A stretch of DNA of 64,000 bases, from assembly GCA_029582165.1 (NCBI GenBank), contig CM055887.1, positions 10,313,190 through 10,377,189 on the forward strand, in the 5' to 3' direction. The notes beneath the pieces are model-generated. The model ran no database searches, was not told the DNA's origin, and saw nothing but the letters and a program-made list of their open reading frames with translations. Below are positions 46,101 to 57,633 of this stretch, piece after piece (positions within the stretch are counted from its first letter, which is position 1; each line of letters begins with the position of its first letter). Made by a program: the position numbers and the translations under genes. Source of the DNA: Portulaca oleracea (lineage: Eukaryota; Streptophyta; Magnoliopsida; Caryophyllales; Portulacaceae).

Positions 46101-46995
46101 CTTCAATTTCCTAGAGAGTTATAACTCTCAGGGCTTTAATTTGTACTGATGTGTTCAGGAGAATTGAGGGTGAAGTAGTGCTAGACATTCAAAATTGTGC
46201 TGGGACTGTGATTTTCTGGGTTTATTGGAGGTCAAGCATAACGACTCTATTAAATAAGATGCGAGAAATAAAGGATGTTTGTTTCTCTAGCAGAATGGTT
46301 GTATCCAGATCCGGTGGTTTTTTATGCTGTGGTTATTTGATGGTTTTGCTGTCTAGATAAGCATTCATGGTTGTAGTTGGTTTTGTTTACAAGATGTTCT
46401 TCAGTGGCATGAAAGTGATTGTGTTGTGGGTGTGATCATCTCCTTTTTTTTTTGGTGTGATCATGCTGAAACTTCCAAGTTACTGTCTCATTTTTCAAGT
46501 GGATTGAAGGATAAAGCCTGTGTTGCAATTGTCAATTGGGGTTGATTGTGCAACAGCTGGCATTTCCATGCAATTTTTGGAGTGCTGGATTCAAATCAAC
46601 TTTGAGTACTAGTTCAGATCATGCTGCTAGATGGTCGTCAACTTCTTTGTGTTTGATTGATCCTTCTGGGATCTTTGGACTATAGTGATATTTGAACAGA
46701 TGGATGGGTGCAAGGTGTTGGTGCTGATGATTGTCAAGTGCTGAATCAGTCTCTGGTTGGCGTAACAAGCATACATATCTGCTGCACAACAAGCCATAAA
46801 TGGTCATCAAATTACTATCATCTTTCAGTAGTTTTCACTCAACTTTTTTCTTGGGTTGTTACTTTGTATTGGGGTGGTGCTCTCACTAAGGCCTTCCATT
46901 CTGTTTTGCGGTTGTGGACTGTCTGTCTATCAGACTTGGTTTCATTTGGCCTTCCGCCATTCGATCAATATAAGGGCCTTGAGCCGCTAATTTTT
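46101..46995. other. Unidentified insert within the Ty3/gypsy relic
   Basis: The gypsy polyprotein is colinear on both sides, but this ~0.9 kb has no match to gag or protease on either strand. It has a 100-codon plus frame (46708..47010) without a recognised domain. It may be an insertion of another element or a very decayed gag-protease linker. No terminal repeats were found. Confidence 0.4.
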
Positions 46996-47004
46996 TTTAA
47001 AAAA

Positions 47005-47420
47005 ATATAACTCTCTTACCAGGGCACTCGGCTTGGTAATAACAATCGCTGTGGCACTTGAAGCACTTACGTCCCCCTAGTTTCTTAGGAGGCTCCTTAG
47101 GAGCCGCTTGAGCAACAATGGTGGGCCTAGGGAACTTTGAGAAGACGTATCATCTTTGGAAATAAACTCCCTTGGAGAATGAGCCACCCTTGATAAGGGA
47201 CTTGGATCCCTCTTTCTTATTCTTTTTCCTTTACTTCAATGAGGGGTAACAAGCTTGTATAGATCATCAAGGGAATAAAATTTGTATATCTTGACCTTGG
47301 AGGCGATTTTGTAGTCAAGGTCATTGAGAAATTGGGCCATGAGTTGTTCTTGTGACTCTTGGGTATCACACTTCATTAAGGGCAGCTCAAACTCTCGGAT
47401 ATACTCCAACACTCTTGAAT
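47005..47420 (-). pseudogene. Ty3/gypsy gag relic with zinc knuckle
   Basis: The minus strand reads VLEYIREFELPLMKCDTQES, QLMAQFLNDLDYKIASKVKI and, in other frames, GGRKCFKCHSDCYYQAECPG, a CCHC knuckle in which the usual G-H pair is altered. The order fits gag of the chromovirus-type element whose protease and RT lie to the left. Confidence 0.8.
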
Positions 47421-47860
47421 TCTTGTTTAGGGAAAAAAAAATTGATTGTAGAGATCTTGCTTATGGCTTGAAGACATCTTGTTCCCTGGCTTCAATTGGA
47501 GAAGATTTTGTGCAAATTCATGCATAAGTAGACGTAAATTTGTTTAAGGTGGGGGGAGGGGGCGGGTGGGAGAGGGGGTAATTGGTAATAAAAAATGATA
47601 AAATTTTAAATTAATCACTTTTTCACGGGCCAAATAAGGTTTAGCTAACCAATTTCTCAGTAAGAATTTCGGAAGGATGAGAATTGATTTTGGTCATTAA
47701 GTATTGAACAACATTTGAGATTCACTATTGGATAATTGAAGATTAAAGGTTTTCCCCCCTTTATATATCTTATCTTATTTCCCAATTGTAGATCTTATCA
47801 ATTATCATTTCTTAACTTTAATTAGACAAGATTTTACCTTTCTAACCAGGAAAGTATTAT
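47421..47860. other. Intergenic stretch
   Basis: A G-rich patch lies at about 47550..47580. Nothing else is recognisable. Confidence 0.4.
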
Positions 47861-47869
47861 ATAATAGGT

Positions 47870-49056
47870 ACAAAAAAATTGTTGGGAGGTGACACACATT
47901 TTTTAAAACTGACTAGAAGGTTACCACTTTTTTTTTAATGCACTCTTGGGTGACATAATCCTTAATTAAATGGCTCTTGGGTGACATTCAGGTAAATGTC
48001 ACCTGAAAATCCAAAAGGTCTATTATGCCCCTTATTTTTTTGAGTTAAATGCCAAAGTTTGACTTAGTTTCCTCTTCTTCTTTGTTAATATGCAATTGCT
48101 ACTGACGATCATCTTTAATTTGTCATTGTCTGCTTTCCTCTGTTCAATTCAATCGACTCCATCAATTCCTTCTCATCTCATCTCTTCTCCAATGGTTTAA
48201 GCGGAAGAAACCCCCTCTAACCTAGCCCGATCGACTTAACCACCTCTACTTAGCTATGTACGACAACAATATCCAGAGCTCCCCCTCTTCCAACTTTAAC
48301 ATTTCGAGGGAGCATGGCCACCCTTTCCAGCGCAAACCAATGAATCCCCAATCAAGACCCTGAGCAAGAGCCCACCACCCAATTCGACCACCACCTAAAC
48401 ACCACAACCACCATGTGCCGCCAACACAACGAGCAACCACAACCCAATCAAATCGAAAATTGGGTTTCAATCTCACTACGTACTCCCCTTTCTCTGAAAT
48501 TCGAATTCAATCACCACCAACCAAAAACACACACACCCCAATCTCCTAACTATCGTTCGTCGAACCCCAAAGTCATAGCCGAGAAACCCTTCTACTACTT
48601 GCTTTGTTTTTCGCAAGATAAGAAGAGAGAGAAAAAGATTGCTGAGGAGGAGGGGTAAGATTGAAGGTTTTGAGAGTTGAATCGAAGATTAACAAAGATG
48701 AGGCAGAGGAGGTGGAAAATTGGGTTAAGGGGGAGTGACAAAAGAAACGGGGGATTGATTTTTTTATAGTAGGAGACGGGCGATAAAAAATGGTGAACAT
48801 TTGAGATGAATGAATTATAGAGGAAGAGGTGAGGAAAATAGAGAAAGAGAGATGAAGGGTAAGTTAAGTTAAATTAGAGAGAAAATAAAAGCATTTTCGT
48901 CTTTTTAAACATATTTCGTCAGATTTCAGTCAAAATGGTTATACTGTCACCCATGAGCCATTTAGTTAAGGATTATGTCACCAAGAGTGCATTAAAAAAA
49001 GTGGTGACCTTCCAGATAGTTTTCAAATATGTGTGTTACCTCCCAACATTTTTTTT
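47870..49056. mobile_element. MULE-type element with perfect 9-bp target duplication
   Basis: The ends are inverted copies over about 115 bp, including TGTTGGGAGGT, AATGCACTCTTGG and GTGACATAATCCTTAA. An identical 9-bp repeat, ATAATAGGT, lies outside both ends (47861..47869 and 49057..49065). The GC-richer interior (48050..48870) encodes no transposase. Frames such as 48246..48476 (minus) and 48413..48658 (plus) have no domain and may be captured host DNA. Confidence 0.82.
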
Positions 49057-49499
49057 ATAATAGGTATTATAATATAAAATGAATTCAAATTCACTCCTAA
49101 AATAAAATATAAAGCAAATTTAGATATTCCTTATCCTTCGTCCCTAAAAAGACAGTAAATAAGTAAGTAATTGTAGTTACTTGTTACAACAACAATCTAA
49201 ATAACACCATTATAAGGTCATTGATTTCATTCAACATTCAATGCAATCCCACAAGATCTTCTGTATTCGATTATTCGAATGTGTATACAAGTACACAAAT
49301 TAGAATCAGACACGGTTAGAATTGTTAAAATCCAATCAAACACGATTTGTCCTAAACACAACATGCGTGATCACATTGAAGCTTGGTAGTGAGAAATCTA
49401 GATCTCTACTTTCAGATACGAGTCCTGTTGGCTGTTATGGTATTGAGATAAAAGTAATTCATTTGTTTCATATTATTTTTCGCATTAAAAATTGTGTTA

Positions 49500-49715
49500 G
49501 TTAAATGTTAAAAACTTTAACCATCAACTTCCTACAATATATATAGTGATTCGTAATATAAAATTACTACAGTTACATTCGTAATGAAAAATATTATCTA
49601 AAAAGTATGATATTGCAACTGATAACTAAAAATTATATGAGAAATTATTAGTTAATTATTGTGACATCGGATCATGAAAATCAACTATGTGACAAACAAT
49701 ATGGACCGTGTGGAG
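49500..49715. mobile_element. Partial Stowaway MITE
   Basis: The right end ...GGACCGTGTGGAG followed by TA, and internal words shared with the Stowaway at 25502..25756 (ATTCGTAAT, AAAAGTATRATATTGCAA, GAGAAATTAT), mark it as the same family. The left terminus is not recognisable. Confidence 0.55.
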
Positions 49716-49726
49716 TAAAATATTAA

Positions 49727-50001
49727 GGCTCTGTTCTTTTGTGTGGTTCCACCCGCACTTATCATATTTATCCACACGTACCATAATCTTTCCATACCAT
49801 TCCACATTTTACCACAACAATGATAACTTTCTCTCTCCTCACTATTCTCCTCTACTTTCCACATTCTCTCTCCCCACCTACCACATCAATCATTCTTACA
49901 ACAAATTTACCATATCTTTACCATACCATATCTCACTTTCCACTACATTGTCATACCATACCATTTACCGCACCCAATTTGCCGCACAAAAGAACAGGGC
50001 A
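49727..50001. mobile_element. Tourist-like MITE, TAA duplication
   Basis: The left end GGCTCTGTTCTTTTGTGTGG pairs with the right end, whose reverse complement is TGCCCTGTTCTTTTGTGCGG. TAA flanks both sides (49724..49726 and 50002..50004). It is 275 bp, rich in ACCATACCAT-like words, and non-coding. It shares the CCTGTTCTTTT terminus with 52724..53483. Confidence 0.75.
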
Positions 50002-50013
50002 TAAGTATATACT

Positions 50014-51503
50014 CACTTCTAAAAATTCTCTCCATACCAACCATTTTTCATTTAAAAACGGTTGGAAACCCGATTACCGATCATTTTTCCAACCGCTCTT
50101 TCGGCATTGGAAAAAGGTTGGTAAGAAAATACTTCCAACCATTTTAACAAAAATAGTTGGTAATTTCCGACCATTTTCCCACCTAAAATTATGGTTGGAG
50201 TTCAAACCATTTAAAAACGGTTGGAATTCCAACTATTTTACCGAGCATTTCACCCACGATTTTTCCAAATACGGTTGGTAAAATGGTTGCAAAAGAATGT
50301 GAGTTATATGTCTCTTAACAATTTTTCAATCATATTAAATATAGTTTCAAAAATGATAGGTAATTTTTAACGTACCAACCACTTTTCTGAGTCAGACTCC
50401 AGATCCCTATCTACCACCCGGTTGGTTTTGGAAGCACTCAAAAGAGCATCCTTATAAGTCAACCTGCTTCCATGCTTATTGCTATCGAAAACAACATTAA
50501 TAGGGTCCGCAATAGTTTTGCTAGAAGCATCCCCAAACCTGTCACAATCGGGATCCTCAAGAGAGTTGGGCACAACCGTATCTTCCTTTTCAAAAGTCCT
50601 CAATCCATTGTTAACCCTACTAGGGAACGAGAAGTGCAAAGCATTCGAAAAACGGTCACCACCAGTATTCTTCTTAGGGATCCATTTCTGGCTAACTTTT
50701 GCAGTGGCAAGAGGTCCAACAGCTAGCTTTTTATTGCATTTGGCCCAAGAAACAAAAAGCTTACAGTGATCGACTGTTCTAAGGTTCATTCCATTAATGG
50801 CTTTACTCCCCTCATCCCTATTCGCATAACACACAAAGCCAATTTTTCTACCATTTTTTCCAACTTTAGCAGGGATGTATGCATCAATGACATCGCCAAA
50901 CTTGCTAAATAAGCTCTTAAGCCTCGAGCGTCCCAAGTAGATAGGCAAATTGTCAACAAAAAGGGAGTAAAGGCGCCTGTCTTTAGAGGGTATATCAGGC
51001 TCAATAGAGCCACCCTTGAGGGGTGCGTCATTGACAACAACACCCGCACCACAAAGCTGACGATTTTGAACCGGGGAGGAAGTCAGCAACCCTCCTTGAA
51101 CCTCTCCCATCTCTTTCAACACAGCAATAATTTCACATGCTCGATTCAACGAGGCCCGTCACACAACATTTGAAGAAAAATCTTCCAAAGAAAAGGAGGA
51201 AACAAGACACTCAAGTCCAGCTTTCAACACCTTAAACCTACCAAGAAACATGTTGCCTAGCTCCATGACCAATTCAAAAGAAAGCAAGCCATAGGACAAC
51301 AATCGCACCCCAAACCAACTGCTTAAAACTGATAAAGTTGCAAGAAGGCACATGAGACAACCGACGTACTAATCACTTTTCCAATGGATAAAAGAATAGT
51401 TGGAAAATTGCAAAAAAAGTGAAATGGTTGTAAAAATGGTTGGTTCTTCCAACCATTTAAATCGGTTGAAAAAAAATGGTCGATAATACACACTTTTTTA
51501 GTG
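50014..51503. mobile_element. CACTA-like non-autonomous element carrying an RRM fragment
   Basis: The left end CACTTCTAAAAATTC and the right end (reverse complement CACTAAAAAAGTGTG) resemble CACTA (En/Spm) termini. Roughly 330 bp at the left and 140 bp at the right are packed with copies of AAWGGTTGGAA/TTCCAACCATTTT in both orientations, like the subterminal transposase-binding repeats of CACTA elements. The 3-bp flanks (ACT, GTA) do not match, so the family call is tentative. There is no transposase. The middle holds a 260-codon RRM reading frame on the minus strand. Confidence 0.55.
50367..51149 (-). pseudogene. RRM-domain protein fragment inside the CACTA-like element
   Basis: The open frame has one RNA-recognition motif: RNP2-like SLFVDNLPIYL, then RLKSLFSKFGDVIDAYIPAK, RNP1-like RKIGFVCYANRDEGSKAI and KLFVSWAK. 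The downstream tail has no known domain and ends EKWLVR. The first codon of the open stretch is TTG preceded by a stop; the first ATG is at 51110. Upstream minus-strand sequence (51159..51353) is coding-like in another frame. RRMs of this style occur in plant SR-like proteins and in ORF1 of some plant LINEs, so the source could be either. It is probably captured and truncated, yet the frame has stayed open. Confidence 0.6.
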
Positions 51504-51944
51504 GTAATTTATAGTGATTGTCAGTATCCAGTGATCATCATTATAATTAAACAAATCTTAGCCAAAGATTTAGTCTAAATTAATCTAAGTATCTCTCTCA
51601 TACATTATATTATTTGTATTTTAATTTCTTTATATGAAATTATTTTTCAAAATATCAATTTCATTTTTTGTGAAGTAAAATATTAATTAAATTAATTAAT
51701 ATTGAATTGGGTGACTTTTTTTTTTCACAATCAAACACAAACCAAAATTATGATACTGGTCAGTTAATTTTATTAAATATTTTTATGGCATAAGATAATA
51801 TACAAAAATAAAATGAAAATACTAAAATATGTGAGTGAGATTAATTTAGACTAAATCAACAATTAAATTTATTTAATTATGATGATGGTCAAATATTGAC
51901 AACCAAGGTAAACTTTTGGAAATATTTAAAGATACAAAGGAGTA
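51504..51944. other. AT-rich intergenic stretch
   Basis: No feature is supported between the CACTA-like element and the MITE nest. Confidence 0.4.
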
Positions 51945-52443
51945 CTACCTCCGTCCTTTTTTAATTTTTATCTTACTTTTTAACTAATGTTTCTTGTTTT
52001 AAATTATCTATTGCTTTATATATAATTAGTCAATAACATATTAATTACTCCCTCTGTTCATTTTTGTCTGTCATTTACGGTTTTCAGTATCAATCTTTAA
52101 TCAATAATTTTTAATATAAAATTTTTATAAAAAATATAATATTATACTTTTTTAATAGTATTTTTAATTACGAATCTAATGACATCAATTTTGTATGATG
52201 AATTATTATACAAATTAAAATATTAACGGTCAAAGTTTTTGACACAATTTTTAGGTGATAGATAAAAGAAAACGGATGGAGTACTATTTTTCTTATTTTA
52301 CTCATAGCATTCATTCAATGATATCTCAAAAGTTAATTTTATTGAGAATATTCATGTAATTTTCTTACTAACTATCACATAATTTTCTGTGATATTAATT
52401 TTCTCCCACCCTTCAAAAGACGCCTACTATAAAACGGAGGGAG
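51945..52443. mobile_element. Stowaway MITE containing a second Stowaway
   Basis: The outer ends CTACCTCCGTCC and ACGGAGGGAG are Stowaway termini, with TA outside (51943..51944 and 52444..52445). Removing the inner copy (52048..52281) leaves about 265 bp, a normal Stowaway length. Confidence 0.82.
52048..52281. mobile_element. Inner (nested) Stowaway MITE
   Basis: The ends CTCCCTCTGTTCA and ACGGATGGAG are inverted partners flanked by TA (52046..52047 and 52282..52283). It is 234 bp. The interior ATTTACGGTTTTCAGTATCA is also found in the copy at 52489..52715. Confidence 0.85.
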
Positions 52444-52488
52444 TATGCAAGAAAATTATACTATATTGCTCAATAAAAGAAAATTATA

Positions 52489-52715
52489 CTCCATTCGTTC
52501 TTTTTTTTCTATCATTTACGGTTTTCAGTATCAATCTTTAATTAATAATTTCTAATTTAAATTTTTTTATCAAAATATAATATTATACTTTTTTAATAGT
52601 ATTTTTCATTACGAATCTAATGACATCAATTTTGTATCATTATACAAATTAAAATATTAACGGTCAAAATTTTTAACACAATTTCCTATGTGACGGATAA
52701 AAGAACATGGAGGAG
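52489..52715. mobile_element. Stowaway MITE, sister of the nested copy
   Basis: The ends CTCCATTCGTTC and GAACATGGAGGAG are flanked by TA (52487..52488 and 52716..52717). Most of the 227 bp matches 52048..52281, including ATTACGAATCTAATGACATC, so the two come from one burst. Confidence 0.85.
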
Positions 52716-52723
52716 TACTATAA

Positions 52724-53483
52724 GGCCCTGTTCTTTTATGCGATAGGTTGCGGTGCAGTACCACGCCGCATCGCACTTTTTAATCTTCCACCACACTTCA
52801 CCACACCACAGTGGAATTATTACCAATATATCTTTTCATTTTTCTTTCTCTTCACTTTTTTCCTTTACTTTTCACATTTTTCTCTTAGGCTATGTCTTAT
52901 GGTGGTTTTTTTGAGTGAGTATGCATGAGAGAGAAAAATAAAATAAAGGAAAAGGGGATTGAGAATGAGGGAAGGAACGCCTGAGCGTTCTTTTGAAAAT
53001 GGAGAACGGATGAGAGAGAAAAAGGTAGACAGAAAGTAAAAAGAGGGTGAAATAATGGAGTGTGTAAGTCACTTTGACCAAAAGCATTATGCGTGTAGCT
53101 CACATCCTCCAATTCTTTACCCTTCCTTTTTTTGTTTTCTTGGTTTTTATCTTTTTGCAATGATAAATAATTGATTTTTCATTTTCATTTTTTATTTTGT
53201 TCAATTAAAATATTATTTTCTGGCCACTTGTTGTTGATCTCATTCCTCACCATGTTCTCCGTCATAAGCAATAGCCATACTTTACTATGTATTAAAATAT
53301 TACTATTTATACTATATTTGTACTATATGTTTTTCATTTTCAAGAACACCATAAGATATAGCCTTAATTTATCTCACCTACCATAACTTTCATCGCAACT
53401 CACCATAACTCACCGCACTTTTCCAAATATCACTATACTGCACCATTACCACACCGCAATTAACCTTATAAAAGAAGGGGCCT
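52724..53483. mobile_element. Tourist-like MITE containing a second MITE
   Basis: The ends GGCCCTGTTCTTTTATG and the inverse of GGCCCCTTCTTTTAT are inverted partners. TAA lies to the left (52721..52723) and TAA to the right (53484..53486), allowing one extra terminal base as in the sister at 49727..50001. Interior words such as CACCACACCACA and CCGCA occur at both ends. The inner element occupies 52888..53363, leaving about 280 bp for the outer copy. Confidence 0.72.
52888..53363. mobile_element. Nested Tourist-like MITE, TTA duplication
   Basis: The ends GGCTATGTCTTATGGTG and CACCATAAGATATAGCC are inverted copies differing at one position, with TTA immediately outside both (52885..52887 and 53364..53366). 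This is a textbook PIF/Harbinger MITE. The minus frame at 52897..53160 inside it is a chance ORF. Confidence 0.85.
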
Positions 53484-53486
53484 TAA

Positions 53487-54602
53487 ATTTGGATAAAATC
53501 TTTGATTACATTGGATGAAGTCAAATCTATCTCATCATAGTCACAATCTTGCGTATCCAACTAATGCGACAATTTCGATTAATTAATTAATGTCCTGCCA
53601 AAGAGTTGTTGATGTGGATTATTTAACGACCACAGCTAGCTGTAAACGATATTAGCAACGAGTTTGACGAAGAAACATCAAAGTTTGTGGGGCTAAACCT
53701 AATTAATGAGGATGTCCAACTGCGAGATTCTTATGTTAGACAGGGCTTGTGAAGGATATCATTGTCGTCGTTTTGTCAACGATATGTACTATGCTTACAT
53801 GCTATTCAAATTTAAAGCTTTGGATGCAAAAAATGATTTGAAGGTACCTATCTTTTTTGGAAAATGATTTTTATGACCCTATATTTTATATATTAATTTT
53901 GAAGTCCCTTTCTTTATGTGCTAATAATTATCATGACCCATTATTTTAATAGAAACTTATTAAAAGGGGTAGTAACTTTTTATATATTTATAGAAAAGGG
54001 TTTAAAACAAGGATCTTTTATGCAAAAAGTAGGATTTTTTTGAGTATTTACTAAAATAGGTTAAAATAAACACTCTTAACTCTTTATAATAGCTTTATTG
54101 GTACTAGTTATCACAATCTACTACTTATACCTCAAAAATTTTGTATTCTATAGTTGGCTCACCATGCTTAGTAAAAAAAATTAAACTTAACTAGAGAATT
54201 TTGACTGATATCTTAACATAGTTGTGTTGGACCTTTGGCATTTTTGGGCTTCCAATTTACAAAGTTGGCTAATCTCAACGACACCAACCTTAGATCAAGC
54301 ACAACACATATATTTCATTTTTCTAACCATACTGTAATCACTAATTTAGTCTACTTAATTTTTAACAGGCAAAAAACAAAATATGAAATAGTGAAGGACT
54401 AATTTGTAAATTTAAAAAGCCTAATGTCCCTCAGAAATAATTATCATAAAAAGAAGAGTACTTCAAAATCATTTTTGAAATTATAGGGACCTAATAACTA
54501 TTTGCATAAAAAGAAGGGTACTAGAAAGTTATTAATTGGGTGTCTATGTTCCACAAATAAATATATAAATAAAAAATTTGAAGTTACATTGTTTTATACT
54601 TA
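53487..54602. other. Intergenic stretch
   Basis: No gene is seen. AAAATYATTTTT and GGGTACT-type words at 53840..54530 look like decayed repeat sequence. Confidence 0.35.
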
Positions 54603-55596
54603 TGATAGGTATTTATGATCAATATTCAGTACTGATCAACACTATTTAGTATGAATCAACACTGATTAGTATCAAAAAATTACCCATAGGTACCGCAAAA
54701 TTTGGGAAACTCTTTTTTGCAACTTTTCAAAACTTACTTTAGGGTACCCTTAATGTTTGGATTAGGAATTATTAGGTGCTTTTCCGACCAGAGTGTTGAC
54801 ATTTCCGATAAGTTTTAGGCGGGTATTGGATTGTGAACTTGACGTTACTGAAATACCCTTTGGTTATTACAAAATCTAAATTTATTCATTTGCTTTTATA
54901 AAGAAGCCCTCCCCCCCCCCCCCCACCAAAATGTCGTCGTTTCTCTATCTTCTTCTCTCTCCCTCATGCATAAGCAACAGTAGTGGAAGCCATTGAAAGG
55001 AAGTTTGGGTAAATGTCAGTGAAGGTATGAGTTTGTTCAATTAACATTGAATTTCAAAATTGACTGTATTGGTGTGAGGTCGACAATTCCATTTTGTTTT
55101 TCTTCATGGTCAACAATAATCCGACATAACAAACAAAAAATATGAAACTTTCTTTTCTAATTTGATCGTTCCCTACGAAACTTTATTTGAGGGATCAAAA
55201 GAGGCGCAACATGGAGATTGAAAGCGAATGAGAATTGAGTCTCGATAGAAGTGAAAAGCATCATAGAGGTGACTTTAGTTTGGTAGATGCATTTAATGCA
55301 GATAGTAAACGCAAGCTTTAGGAAGGGCAAAATCGTCTTTTCTTTCAATAAGTAAGGGTATTTCGGTCAGTTACCAAAACCAATCAGACTTTATCTAGAA
55401 AATCACCTTATAATTACTAACTCAAAAAGTAAAGGTACCCAGAAATGAGTTTTGAAAAGTTGGGGTACCAAAAAATGGTTTCCCCAAATTTTGGGATACA
55501 TCCGAGTAATTTTTTGGAATAGTATTGTTTAGCACTGATCAACATTGATTAGCACTTATCAATATTGATCGGTATTGATCATGCGATACACCTAGC
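54603..55596. mobile_element. Long-TIR element with TGATCAA subterminal repeats
   Basis: About 200 bp at each end pair in inverted orientation. From outside in: TGATAGGTAT / TGCTAGGTGT, several TGATCAA-AT words, CAAAAAATTAC, CCCAAAATTTGGG, CAACTTTTCAAAACT, GGGTACC. The exact ends and target duplication are unclear. The interior has a C14 run at 54911..54924 and a 63-codon minus frame (55157..55348) without a domain. It is probably a MULE or fold-back element. Confidence 0.6.
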
Positions 55597-55658
55597 ATTT
55601 TTTATTTTTTAATATTTACGTGGTTAATTTTCTAGTGAATGAATTAAATAAAAAGTAA

Positions 55659-57028
55659 TCATTTTTTTATGGTGTCCTCCATCACCGCCATCTTGTTCTG
55701 AAATTCGTCCAAGGCTTCTGCTAATCCATTTTGATCTTTTAAAGGTTCAACAAATTTAGATTTATTGTTGGCACAACAGTTCAAGGGAGGGAAAGGAAAA
55801 TTGGGGTAAGTAGAAATGTTCATTTTATTGAATGCGAAAAGGAATACATCGCCAGCTGACTCTGGGCTAGCCCCGACCAACTTAGAACTACTAGGACCCG
55901 ACTCTATGACCCTAGGGATAGACTCTCCTACAGACAGAGTAAAACAATTCTTATCAGCATCCATCCAGGTGATTGCATTGCATCCTCCGTCTTCAGTGAT
56001 CATTTGACTTTGGTCAAACCCTGGGTTCGACAGTGCAGCGATAACAGCATTAGCCTCAGTCCTCTTCTGAATAGCCTCCTGCCTAAGAAGCATGCCAAAT
56101 ATGCCGCTTCCAGTGAAATGCGTCCATTCTAATGGTGGTTGCTTGCCTCGAGCGGGGACAAAAATAGTTGCAACATTAGTGGAGCAGTCCTTGAAGATTT
56201 CTAGCCCTGCCACTAGTATTCCTTGGTTCTTCAAATAGAATGGTTCGGGGAAACCATAGTAAGGAAATTCATCTCCCTCCTTTAAGAACTATTCGTTCAA
56301 GGTACATGGGTAGGGCTTCACTTGGTATAGTGTTGGACGGTTTTCCATCCTCTTCTGTTCAGTTATGGCCAACTTCATGAGCTTGACCTCCTTTTCTGTC
56401 AGTTTGTAGCCTGTGTCAAATCTGCACTTATGCTTGAAGGTCTTTAGTTAGGGGATAACCTATTCTTTGGGTTCTTTCCTAGAGGTATTCATGGGAAATG
56501 TCCCTGCTTCTTTAGGATAACATTGACTTTGGGGTTTGGGTGTAGATCGAAATCAAATGGGACTTCATCCTTGCTCAATACCGCCACTATTTCAAAGTTG
56601 TGTAATTCCCCATCAGGGAGCTATGCTCAACCTCCAGGGATGGCTATTTAAGATCGAAGACAACATTAATCGGTTTGCCCGAGATGGTCACCACTTATCC
56701 CTGAACGAGCATCTTCACCTTCTAATGTAAAGTGGAGGCCACGGCGTTGTATTCATGGACCAATGGTCTTCCGAGCAACAAGTTGAAAGATACTAGAATA
56801 TCAAGTACCGCAAATTCCACATTCTGGATAATATAGTTCATAGTGATGGGCAAGACTGTTATCCAACTGACTTACGTGGTGAATTGTCATAAGCCTGAAG
56901 TTGCACCCCGTTTTGGATTAAATGTTGTTGTTGAACCCCCAGCTTTTGTGTCGTCCTCCATCGGCATACATTCACAGCTGGTCCATTGTCTACCATCACC
57001 AATGGGATGGTCTTGTTTGAGCACTGCA
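55659..57028 (-). pseudogene. Ty3/gypsy relic: protease C-terminal part and downstream region
   Basis: Near 56984..56995 the minus strand reads VMVDNGPAVNVC, the D-N-G protease site typical of a plant gypsy group. Further on are AVLDILVSFNLLLGRP and VASTLH, the second protease loop. The open frame 55659..56234 (LKNQGILVAGLEIFKDCSTN...) has no catalytic motif that I recognise; its first codon is TTG. Stops interrupt the stretch between them. The relic is the continuation of 61107..62040 across the hAT insertion. Confidence 0.82.
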
Positions 57029-57633
57029 CCGTAAGGTAGGGGTAGCCATCTTAAACCTAAACCGAAACTTGATCTGCAAAACCGGCAAAACCAAACCGGT
57101 AAAAGCAGTTAACCGAATTGATTTTTGTGTAAAAGCGGTTTAGGTTAACCAAACCGCTTTGACCGGTTTAGGTTTAGGTTTTGGATTTCTCTAAAACGGT
57201 TAACTGCGGTTAACCGGTTTTAAACTTTTCAAAAAAAAACCTACTGACTGCCTTATCTATGACTGACCGACTGTGCATAGATTCAAATATAATTATATGA
57301 ATTGCTATCAGGGAAGTAGGAACTGTTAAGTGCTCACTATTACTGGGAAGTGGAACTGCTAACTATTAATTACTTTGTTTTTAGTTTGTATGATTGCTAA
57401 CTATAATTAATTAATTATATGAATTTATTAATTGTTCTTAATTTTGTTAATGTTTCCAAAGTTGTTGTAATTCTTGCATTTTAATTTCAAATTTTGTAAT
57501 GTTGAACTTGTTTATTTACCCCATCCCAGTTTGTTAGAAACTTGGAATTTATGAACTGAGTATGTGATGGCTTGATGTTGGTTGATGGACATTCACATTT
57601 TCAAAAGCATATAGCTCGCTCCCTAATATGGGT

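Noticed and set aside
49820..50281. 153-codon plus-strand ORF
   Set aside because: It spans the end of a Tourist MITE and the repeats of the CACTA-like element; the tryptophan-rich peptide is just translated GGTTGG repeats.
50367..51149. A functional host RRM gene
   Set aside because: There is no start codon at the head of the open frame and no visible second exon, and it lies between transposon-like ends; a captured fragment is more likely.
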